NCBI RefSeq assembly: GCF_027587375.1
Contig: NZ_JAMXIC010000019.1
Span: 1-64,000, forward strand
Length of the DNA: 64,000 nt
Direction: 5' to 3'
From: Arthrobacter sp. B2a2-09
GTDB taxonomy: Bacteria; Actinomycetota; Actinomycetes; Actinomycetales; Micrococcaceae
Below the pieces are notes generated by a model. The model made no database searches. It worked only from the letters and a program-made list of their open reading frames with translations, and was not told where the DNA came from. This document shows positions 7,633 to 14,642 of this stretch, in pieces; within the stretch, counting starts at the first letter, position 1, and each line of letters opens with the position of its first letter. Both the position numbers and the translations under genes were made by a program.

Positions 7633-8640
7633 ATGAACGAATTAGCGACCATTAAGCGGCCGAAGGCCGCCTTGGCCATGCACCCACATCTCCCGGAGCT
7701 TTTGTTTTCCCGGCAGGTACGACACGACCTTGATGCCATGCTGCAGCTTCATCCGAAGCCAATTACCCAGGAGATCGCTACCGATGCGGACCTGGATGAA
7801 CTTGAACTGCTTATTGGTGGGTGGGGATGCCCGCTACTTGACGAACGGACGCTGTCCAGAATGCCCCAATTGCGCGCGGTCATCTACACGGCCGGCTCCG
7901 TCAAGGGCTTTGCGACCGACGAACTCTTCCGGCGCGGCATCACGGTTACCTCAGGAGTGGACATCAACGCACTCCCAGTGGCCGAATTCACCCTCGCAGC
8001 CATTCTCATGTCGGGCAAGCGAGTATTCGAACTGGCCTGCGCTTACCGAACAACAAAGCAGTTCCGGCCTTTTGAAGAGGAACCATATTTCTGGGGGAAT
8101 TACGGTCTCAAAGTAGGCATCGTCGGTGCCTCACGAATCGGACGACGCGTCATCGAGCTGCTTGCACCTTTCGATGTGGACCCAGTGTTCTACGACCCTT
8201 TCGTCACTCACGAAATTCTCGGCGCACGGCCCGTGACCTTGGATAAGCTGCTTCGCACGAGCGACGTCGTCAGTCTTCATGCGCCGGCCATCCCTGAAAC
8301 CTTCCACATGATCGACTCGGCCGCTCTCTCATTGATGCGCTCAGGCACAACCCTGATCAATACCGCACGGGGAAGCTTGGTGGACTCCGATGCACTTTTG
8401 GCCGAACTGGATTCGGGGCGCCTAAACGCCGTCGTTGACGTCACTGACCCAGATCCGCTTCCCAGGCATTCGCCCCTGTTCGAAGCCCCCAACCTGCTTC
8501 TCACGCCCCATATTGCCGGTTCACAGGGCAATGAACTCCGCCGCCTCGGGGACGCAGCCTTCCGCGAAGTCAGCCGGTTCGTTGGCGAAAGGCCGTTACT
8601 TGGCAAGGTAAAGCCCGAATTCCTGTCCTACTCGGCTTAG
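7633..8640 (+). CDS. D-2-hydroxyacid dehydrogenase family protein
   Basis: 335 residues, NAD(P)-dependent 2-hydroxyacid dehydrogenase fold. Visible: the dinucleotide site KVGIVGASRIGRRVIELL, where the usual GxGxxG reads GASRIG (Ser replacing the middle Gly); the catalytic Arg in NTARGSLVD; VVDVTDPDPLP, where an Asp stands where many relatives have the catalytic Glu; and the catalytic His in LTPHIAGSQ. Start ATG 7633 follows AAGGAG at a rather long spacing (about 12); the frame is open further upstream but without family similarity. Divergent from importer 1 and followed by the secreted lyase. Probably reduces a keto-acid product of the uronate sugar, but the substrate is unknown. Confidence 0.85.
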   Translation: MNELATIKRPKAALAMHPHLPELLFSRQVRHDLDAMLQLHPKPITQEIATDADLDELELLIGGWGCPLLDERTLSRMPQLRAVIYTAGSVKGFATDELFRRGITVTSGVDINALPVAEFTLAAILMSGKRVFELACAYRTTKQFRPFEEEPYFWGNYGLKVGIVGASRIGRRVIELLAPFDVDPVFYDPFVTHEILGARPVTLDKLLRTSDVVSLHAPAIPETFHMIDSAALSLMRSGTTLINTARGSLVDSDALLAELDSGRLNAVVDVTDPDPLPRHSPLFEAPNLLLTPHIAGSQGNELRRLGDAAFREVSRFVGERPLLGKVKPEFLSYSA

Positions 8641-8719
8641 CCAGCCCTGCATCCCTATTCTTTCTCCCTCGTAACCGGGCTGGACTATTTGATTCCAACC
8701 ACTAACAAGGAGCGTTACC

Positions 8720-11077
8720 GTGTCTGAACTAAATGTCTCCCGACGCAATCTCTTCCGCGGAACCGGAACCCTGGCCCTGGCTGTTGCTTTGGGCAGCGCC
8801 TTCGCCCCGATCGCGAACGCCGCTCCGGACGCGGACCTCGAAATGCTCCGGCAACGCTGGGTGGACCAGCTGACCGGTCGTACAGTGATAACGACGGCGG
8901 ACCAGGACCTCGTCAGCGCTTTGAGGCGTCTGGACAGCGTGGTGGATCGCTCGCGATCCTTGCTTGTCACCGTTGACTCCAGGACCAGGATCTTCACCGA
9001 CGCCGACCTCAGCGCCGATCCAAAGATCACCATTACATACGAGCGCCTGGCACAGATGGCCACAGCCTGGGCCACGCCCGGCTCTAGGCATCAAGGCAGC
9101 CCCACGGTGCTGGCCGAGATCCTAGCCGGGCTTCAAGACGGTCACCGGCTTGTTTACAACGACAGTCAGCAGGAATTCGGGAACTGGTGGAACTGGGAGA
9201 TCGGCACACCAAATGCCCTCGCGGACGCACTGGCAGTAGTCCGGGAACATGTCAGCGAAGCGCAGGTGGCCCAATACTGCGCGGCGATAGATCATTTCAT
9301 CCCGGACCCGACGCTTCAGTTCCCGGACAGCCGCGGCAAGGTGATCTCCGAGGGCGCCAACCGTGTGGACATCTGCCGGGCAATCATCATCCGGTCCATA
9401 GTAGGTGGGGACACGGCCCGACTGCAGGCGGCGATCACAGCGCTCAGCCCGACCTGGCAATACGTCACCAAGGGCGACGGCTTCTATCCAGACGGTTCCT
9501 TCATCCAGCACTTCAAGCTCGGATACACGGGTACGTACGGCGTCGTCCTGCTCAATGGGCTGGCCCGGCTGTTCTCCCTGCTGGGACCATCTGCCTACCC
9601 TGTTTCGGACCCTTCCCGCAGCATCCTATTCGATGTTGTCGAACGTTCCTTTGCGCCGTTCATCCACGACGGTTTGATGATGGACTCAGTACGCGGACGG
9701 GCGATCTCCCGAGCCGATTCACGCGGATTTGACGATGGCATCGCGGCCATCGAGGCGATTCTCTGGCTGGCGCGCGGTGTCGATGCCGCGACGTCCGCAC
9801 GTTGGCGCTCCCTTTGCCTGGGCTGGCTTCACCGCAACACTGTCACTCGTCCCTTGAATTGGGCCAGCATCACCCGCGTCGCCCTCATCAAAGAGCTCTT
9901 CGCCACAACGACCGTGGCCGAGCCGGAACCAACGGGCCACACATATTTCCCAGCCATGGACCGCTCAGTGTTCCGCGGCGACGGGTGGGTTACAGCGCTT
10001 GGCCTGTCAAGCCGCCGCATCGCATGGTACGAATGCGGAAACGGTGAGAACAACACCGGCTACCACACCGGCTCCGGACTCCTCTACCTCTACGGTGCCG
10101 ACGCAGGACACTGGGACGACAACTTTTGGCCAACCGCCAACCTCAACCGCCTGCCCGGCATCACGGCGGACACCACCCCGCTGCCACCCAAAGTCGAAGG
10201 CGAATGGGCTTCGAGGGCTCCCGCCAATGAATGGACCGGCGGCGCATCCCGGGACGGATTCGGTGCCGTCGGCTTCCATCTCGTGGGACCGGGAGGGACA
10301 GGACTGAGCGCGCGAAAGTCCTGGTTCTTCACGCCCGAGATGGTGTTGGCCCTTGGCTCGGACATCCACACCGGCAGCGGAGCCAGCGTAGAGAGCGTGG
10401 TGGAGCATCGGAACCTCGGTGCAACTGGTGGCAGGAAGATCACCATCGACGGAGCAGTGCTGCCAGCGTCATCCGGCGCCCCGTCAGTTCACCCAGCCGC
10501 CCGCTGGGCGCACGTAGAAGGCGTCGGCGGCTATCTGCTTCTGGGCTCCGAGCCGCTGACAGTCCAGCGGGAGCGACGCTCGGGCGCCTGGCGGGACGTC
10601 AACAGCAACGGCCCTACCCAGATCCTCGATAGGGAGTACGCCACGATGGTCATCGACCACGGTGCAGGGCCGACAGGAGCGTCCTACGCCTACGCCCTCA
10701 TGCCCGGCGCAACTCCGGAGCAGACAGCTTCGTGGACTGTGCCGCAAGTACTCCGCAACGATGCGAAGGCCCAGGGCGCGAGAATCGGCAAACTACTGGC
10801 CGTATCTTTCTGGCAGCCGGCTCAGGTGGGAGAACTCGCTTCCGACAAAGCCGCCGTCGTCTTGTGCTGGCAGTCACCGGGGATCGCCAAGCTCGCGGTG
10901 TCGGATCCGACCGGATCTGCCGCCGAAGTGGTTCTCATCCTCGCCGGAACCAAATTCAAGCGCGTGAATTCTGCAGCGAGGGTCCAACTGGAGCGCGACG
11001 CAACAGGGACGCTCACGCTGCGCGTGCCTACCGCCGGATGTGCAGGATCCAGCGTGAACTTCGAACTGCACCCATAG
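8720..11077 (+). CDS. Tat-exported polysaccharide lyase family 8 (chondroitin AC/hyaluronate lyase type)
   Basis: 785 residues. The N-terminus has a twin-arginine signal (SRRNLFRG, then a hydrophobic stretch, cleavage around ANA-A at 32-35). The PL8 alpha/alpha-toroid holds NWWNWEIGTP (155-164) and the catalytic set N214 (EGANRVD), H264 and Y273 (SFIQH...TGTYG), R327 (VRGRAISR) and E438 (YECGNGEN); beta-sandwich domains follow. The spacings N to H = 50, H to Y = 9 and H to R = 63 equal those I recall for Arthrobacter aurescens chondroitinase AC and differ from those I recall for Bacillus xanthan lyase (52, 9, 67). It beta-eliminates a uronate-containing polymer outside the cell, leaving unsaturated products. 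No cytoplasmic unsaturated-uronyl hydrolase is in the window. Confidence 0.9.
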   Translation: MSELNVSRRNLFRGTGTLALAVALGSAFAPIANAAPDADLEMLRQRWVDQLTGRTVITTADQDLVSALRRLDSVVDRSRSLLVTVDSRTRIFTDADLSADPKITITYERLAQMATAWATPGSRHQGSPTVLAEILAGLQDGHRLVYNDSQQEFGNWWNWEIGTPNALADALAVVREHVSEAQVAQYCAAIDHFIPDPTLQFPDSRGKVISEGANRVDICRAIIIRSIVGGDTARLQAAITALSPTWQYVTKGDGFYPDGSFIQHFKLGYTGTYGVVLLNGLARLFSLLGPSAYPVSDPSRSILFDVVERSFAPFIHDGLMMDSVRGRAISRADSRGFDDGIAAIEAILWLARGVDAATSARWRSLCLGWLHRNTVTRPLNWASITRVALIKELFATTTVAEPEPTGHTYFPAMDRSVFRGDGWVTALGLSSRRIAWYECGNGENNTGYHTGSGLLYLYGADAGHWDDNFWPTANLNRLPGITADTTPLPPKVEGEWASRAPANEWTGGASRDGFGAVGFHLVGPGGTGLSARKSWFFTPEMVLALGSDIHTGSGASVESVVEHRNLGATGGRKITIDGAVLPASSGAPSVHPAARWAHVEGVGGYLLLGSEPLTVQRERRSGAWRDVNSNGPTQILDREYATMVIDHGAGPTGASYAYALMPGATPEQTASWTVPQVLRNDAKAQGARIGKLLAVSFWQPAQVGELASDKAAVVLCWQSPGIAKLAVSDPTGSAAEVVLILAGTKFKRVNSAARVQLERDATGTLTLRVPTAGCAGSSVNFELHP

Positions 11078-11122
11078 CACCTCCCATACAGAACGCACCA
11101 TATCGACCGCACAGGAGAAATT

Positions 11123-13090
11123 GTGAATGACTCCAGTCACCCGTACGCCGCGACCCCGGACGACGAAGGCCGGAAATCCGGAGTTTCCCGACGAACGCTG
11201 ATGCTCGGCGGCGCGGCGCTCGGGCTCATCGGTCCGGCGTTGTTTCCAGGCTCCGCTCAAGCAAGCCAGGAGACCGCCTCGGTGCCTAGGGCGAACTTGC
11301 TGGACACGACGCCCGGGGTCGTCTACCAGACCTCGTTCGAGGACTTGGACGTTGAATGGATATCGGATTACACCGCTTACGACTCGGCACAGCACCGCAC
11401 CGGCGCTGCCTCGCTGCGCTACACCCGGGCAGACAGCACCACCTACGTCTTTGCCGGGAGGAAGATCCCGGGGACCACCGACGCGTACGTTCCCGTATCG
11501 GCCTCCGTTTGGGTGAAGACCGCCGGCATGCAAAACGGCGGGGCATCGGTCTGCGTGGAGTGGTACGCCGAAGACGGCACCTTCCTCACCGGCGGCTACA
11601 CGGGCACAACCCAATCCACCGAGTGGGTGCAGCTGACGGTCCCGCCGCAGGTGGCACCGACTGGAGCCGCGTACATGAAAGCCATCTTCTTCCTTGGTCG
11701 CGGCGCCACGGGGACGGCCTGGTATGACGATCTCACCATCACCAAATACACGCCGCGCCTCCTGCGGGCGACCCTCGCGGCCCCGGCCTATCGCGGCCTG
11801 CTCATTCCCGGAGAACACCAGGAAATCGATCTACGGATCGGCGTGTTCCCGCCGTCCGGCAGCCGTGCCACCGACTACCAGGTACAGGTCGAACTCAGTG
11901 ACGCCGCCGGCAAGCGCGTCGACTCCAAGTCCTTCAAGGGCTCGCCCCAGCTGAGGTACACCAGCCCGGTCTCAAGGCTGCGCGACGGGTCCTACCAACT
12001 GCGGGTGAGCGTGCGCAACCGCGACGGCGCCACCGCCTCGGAGAAGACGTTCGCCCTTCGGAAGCTCCGTGTGGATGAAGTGCCAACGAGCTATCTCGAC
12101 TCGCACGGAAGGGTTCGGCGCAATGGCGAGCTGTACTTCCCGATCGGGGCGTACAACGGGCCGACCACCGTGCAGAACCTCGACGATCTCAGATATGCGG
12201 GGTTCACCACTGTCCTGTCCTACCACGTACCATCCCCGCAGATTCTCGACGAGACCCAAGCGCGCGGGATGACGACCCTGTTCAATCATCAGAATGCCGA
12301 CGCCAAGCAGATCAACCAGTACAAGAGCCACCCCTCACTCCTGGGCTGGTACATCAATGACGAGACCCCCGCTGACGGCGAGGCCAGCCGCCTCCGTCCG
12401 CGATATACGTCGGTTACTGACAACGATCCCAACCACCCGAGCTACTCGGTCGACTACCGCGTGTGGGCCGGTGACGACGCCCAGTATGTCACCGACGCCT
12501 TCGGTACGGACCCGTATCCAATCTTCGGCAAGCCGACCGACATCCCGCGCCGTGTCTTCACCCACACCGAAGCAACCGTGCGGGAGTTGCCCAACACCGC
12601 GATCTGGCCGGTCATCCAGCTGCACAACCTCGGCAACTACAAGCACTTCGGGGTGCGTCCACCGAACCTGGCCGAGGTCAGGAGCATGTCGTGGCAGGCC
12701 ATCGTGGCCGGTGCGACCGGCCTGCTGTATTACTCCCGATTCGACATCGAGAACGACGTCAGCGGTGTCCCGTACCGCAGGCTACTGGACAATGCGAAAA
12801 CGGTCGTGACCCAGATCCGGGAGCTCTCACCGGTCATCCTCTCCACAGAACGGGCGCCGTCGATCCGGGTCGCTGGCAATGATGAGCTGCGGTGGACTAC
12901 GCGACGCTTTGGTAACGGCGACTACTTATTCATGGTCAACCTGTCCGAAGAAGCCCGCACCGTCTCATTCGCCGCACCGGGGAACGGCCCGGTGCAGGTG
13001 CTCTACGAACGCCGGAGCCTCGGTAAGACAAAGGGCAGGTACACCGACGACATCGAAGGACTCGGCGTGCGGCTGTACCAGATGTCCTGA
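11123..13090 (+). CDS. Tat-exported glycoside-hydrolase-like protein, unknown specificity
   Basis: 655 residues from a GTG start with AGGAGA six bases upstream. Twin-arginine signal VSRRTLMLGG near residue 21, cleaved around AQA-S (45-48). Residues about 65-210 look like a jelly-roll carbohydrate-binding module, ending in TAWYDDLTITKY. About 211-320 is an Ig-like beta domain. About 330-590 looks like a TIM barrel (FPIGAYNG, AGFTTVLSYHV, HPSLLGWYINDETPADG), with E414 in the NDE motif a candidate acid/base, and a C-terminal beta-sandwich follows. I do not recognise a numbered GH family. It is 45 bases downstream of the PL8 lyase, so co-expressed; it may trim side chains or oligosaccharides of the same polymer. 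Confidence 0.75.
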   Translation: MNDSSHPYAATPDDEGRKSGVSRRTLMLGGAALGLIGPALFPGSAQASQETASVPRANLLDTTPGVVYQTSFEDLDVEWISDYTAYDSAQHRTGAASLRYTRADSTTYVFAGRKIPGTTDAYVPVSASVWVKTAGMQNGGASVCVEWYAEDGTFLTGGYTGTTQSTEWVQLTVPPQVAPTGAAYMKAIFFLGRGATGTAWYDDLTITKYTPRLLRATLAAPAYRGLLIPGEHQEIDLRIGVFPPSGSRATDYQVQVELSDAAGKRVDSKSFKGSPQLRYTSPVSRLRDGSYQLRVSVRNRDGATASEKTFALRKLRVDEVPTSYLDSHGRVRRNGELYFPIGAYNGPTTVQNLDDLRYAGFTTVLSYHVPSPQILDETQARGMTTLFNHQNADAKQINQYKSHPSLLGWYINDETPADGEASRLRPRYTSVTDNDPNHPSYSVDYRVWAGDDAQYVTDAFGTDPYPIFGKPTDIPRRVFTHTEATVRELPNTAIWPVIQLHNLGNYKHFGVRPPNLAEVRSMSWQAIVAGATGLLYYSRFDIENDVSGVPYRRLLDNAKTVVTQIRELSPVILSTERAPSIRVAGNDELRWTTRRFGNGDYLFMVNLSEEARTVSFAAPGNGPVQVLYERRSLGKTKGRYTDDIEGLGVRLYQMS

Positions 13091-13100
13091 CCTACTCAAG

Positions 13101-13139
13101 TCGGGAACGTCCGTCGGCTTCAGGCGCGGACGTTCCCGA
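13101..13139. terminator. hairpin terminator after the secreted glycosidase-like gene
   Basis: Perfect 13-base stem TCGGGAACGTCCG/CGGACGTTCCCGA with a 13-base loop, 10 bases after the stop. No clear T-tract on the plus strand, so termination strength is uncertain. It overlaps the end of the oxidoreductase remnant on the other strand. Confidence 0.6.
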
Positions 13140-13316
13140 ACTCGACGGTCAAAGCCCCCGCGGCCGAGCGGTAGGCCGCGAGGACTAGCTCGACGACATG
13201 CCGGGCATGTTCTGTCGGGACCTTGGAGGGTTTCTGGCCACTGCGCCCGCGAAGTCGGACTGCTGTGCGGTGAATCCGTCCTGGATGTCCGCGGGACCGT
13301 GCTCCCAAATTCCACC
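13120..13316 (-). pseudogene. C-terminal remnant of a Gfo/Idh/MocA-family oxidoreductase, frameshifted
   Basis: On the minus strand one frame reads GGIWEHGPADIQDGFTAQQ and SDFAGAVAR (from 13316). After a shift near 13230 another frame reads PTEHARHVVELVLAAYRSAA and then GALTVEFGNVRA to a stop at 13120. Together these match the usual C-terminal tail of Gfo/Idh/MocA sugar oxidoreductases (a xxQDxFxAQxxDFxxAV block followed by xxHAxHVVExxLAAYxSA). No start, Rossmann domain or catalytic EKP motif remains upstream; the rest of the gene has been replaced by the lacI-2 promoter. It is therefore a decayed relic, probably of an inositol/glucose-type dehydrogenase once part of this sugar locus. Confidence 0.65.
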
Positions 13317-13368
13317 TTGATTCCTCTTTTGCGTGGTCGCTTCAGTGGAAAACTCTGGCAGGCCAATG

Positions 13369-13384
13369 TTGATAACGCTTAACA
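13369..13384. promoter_or_regulatory. LacI-2 operator, site A
   Basis: TTGATAACGCTTAACA shares the left half TTGATAACG with the perfect palindrome at 14602-14617. It lies 23 bases upstream of site B, about two helical turns, in the promoter region of lacI-2. Right half poorly conserved. Confidence 0.45.
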
Positions 13385-13391
13385 ATATTGT

Positions 13392-13420
13392 TTGATAACG
13401 ATCCCAAAGTGTGCCATGAT
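13392..13420 (+). promoter_or_regulatory. lacI-2 promoter with operator site B over the -35
   Basis: TTGATA (13392-13397), a 17-base spacer and CATGAT (13415-13420) form a plausible sigma-A promoter (five and four matches to consensus). The same TTGATA begins operator-like TTGATAACGATCCCAA (13392-13407), 13 of 16 matches to the palindrome at 14602. A repressor bound here would cover the -35, giving autoregulation of lacI-2. Confidence 0.45.
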
Positions 13421-13518
13421 CATGAATGTATTGAGTGACCCGAGGAGCCGACCAACGGTCATTGGGGTCTAGACATCGGCGTCCGGCAGATTTCCGGGGG
13501 AAGAGCAGGTAGACGCGC

Positions 13519-14541
13519 ATGGCAGCGAACGCCCAGGCGAACCGCCAAGGTCGCTCATCAGCCGTTCCGACACTCCACGATGTCGCCGCGCACGCAGGGG
13601 TCAGCACCATGACCGTCTCACGTGTGCTCGGCGGGGGGAAGAACGTACGGCCGGCCAAGATGGAGAGCGTTCTGGCCTCCATTGAGGCGCTGGGATACCG
13701 CAAGAACGAAAACGCGCGGAGCCTCCGACCGGGTCAGCGCACAGGATTGATTGGCGTCATCATCACCAACGTCGCGAACCCTTACTACGCGGAGGTCCAG
13801 CTCGGGATCGAGGAAACCCTGGCCGCGCACAACCTGCGGCTTCTTGTTGGGAACAGCGGTGAAGATGCGCAACGCGAACGACAGTTGACGGCGGACTTTG
13901 TCGGCCGGCAGGTCGATGGTCTTATCGTCGTACCCTCCGGTGGAGCCACCGAACACCTCACGGAAAAGTTCCTCGGATCCACACCGCTGGTCCTGGCAAC
14001 CCGCGAACTTGAAGGCTTCGAAGCGGACACCGTACTCATCGACGACATCAACGGCGCATACCTCGGAACCAAGAAACTCATTGCGGAAGGTCACAAGCGC
14101 ATCGCGTTCGTGGGCAACACGTCTCTCTTCACCGGGAAGCGCCGTTTCGAAGGATTTGTCAAGGCCCACCGGGAGTCGGGACTGGAAGTCAACCCGGATC
14201 TTGTGAAGTCCGGCCAGCACAACACCACAACCGCGCAGCAAGCCATTGAGGAGCTGCTCAGCATGGAGGAAGCACCGACCGCGGTTTTCAGCGCCAACAA
14301 CCGCAGCACAATCGGAATCCTCCGCGGCGCCGCAGCAACCGCTTCCTCGAAAACCCTACGGGTGGTTGGATTCGACAACTTCGAACTGTCAGACATGATG
14401 CCCTTTGCACTGACGGTCATTGACCATGACGCCCGTGAGCTCGGACGCCAGGCCGGGAAGCTACTGTTGCACCGCCTCGAACATGAGGACGACGACAGCG
14501 AAGTCCGCCACATTCAGCTCCCGACTCGCCTTCTCGGCTAG
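13519..14541 (+). CDS. LacI-family transcriptional regulator (LacI-2)
   Basis: 340 residues. The HTH begins at about residue 18 (LHDVAAHAGVSTMTVSRVLG), followed by a LacI hinge region (LGYRKNENARSLR) and a sugar-sensing domain (GLIGVIITNVANPYYAEV, RQVDGLIVVPSG, HKRIAFVGN, TLRVVGFDNFE). It is flanked on both sides by TTGATAACG-type palindromes, and the same motif precedes the ManA-like gene and importer 2. This is strong internal evidence that it is the local repressor of the mannose half of the locus. Typical length for the family. The inducer is not evident; mannose or a mannosyl-oligosaccharide is likely from the target genes. Confidence 0.92.
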   Translation: MAANAQANRQGRSSAVPTLHDVAAHAGVSTMTVSRVLGGGKNVRPAKMESVLASIEALGYRKNENARSLRPGQRTGLIGVIITNVANPYYAEVQLGIEETLAAHNLRLLVGNSGEDAQRERQLTADFVGRQVDGLIVVPSGGATEHLTEKFLGSTPLVLATRELEGFEADTVLIDDINGAYLGTKKLIAEGHKRIAFVGNTSLFTGKRRFEGFVKAHRESGLEVNPDLVKSGQHNTTTAQQAIEELLSMEEAPTAVFSANNRSTIGILRGAAATASSKTLRVVGFDNFELSDMMPFALTVIDHDARELGRQAGKLLLHRLEHEDDDSEVRHIQLPTRLLG

Positions 14542-14601
14542 CGCGGTACACAAAGACCAACAATTACGACCACATGCTCTGGCATGTCGGTTTCGGCAAT
14601 T

Positions 14602-14617
14602 TTGATAACGTTATCAA
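14602..14617. promoter_or_regulatory. LacI-2 operator, perfect palindrome
   Basis: TTGATAACGTTATCAA is a perfect 16-base palindrome with the central CG of LacI-family operators, placed 25 bases upstream of the ManA-like start. Related sites occur at 13369, 13392, 17734 and 17756. Confidence 0.7.
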
Positions 14618-14642
14618 TCGGGAAGAAGAAACGGAGACCTGA

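Noticed and set aside
8641..8719. CCAGCCC...GGGCTGG inverted repeat between dehydrogenase and lyase genes
   Set aside because: Only 7 bases of stem with a loop of about 30 and no T-tract; the genes probably read through.
13185..13703. 172-residue minus-strand frame upstream of lacI-2
   Set aside because: Only its last 43 residues resemble a known family; the rest is antisense of the lacI-2 promoter and N-terminus. The family part was kept as a pseudogene.
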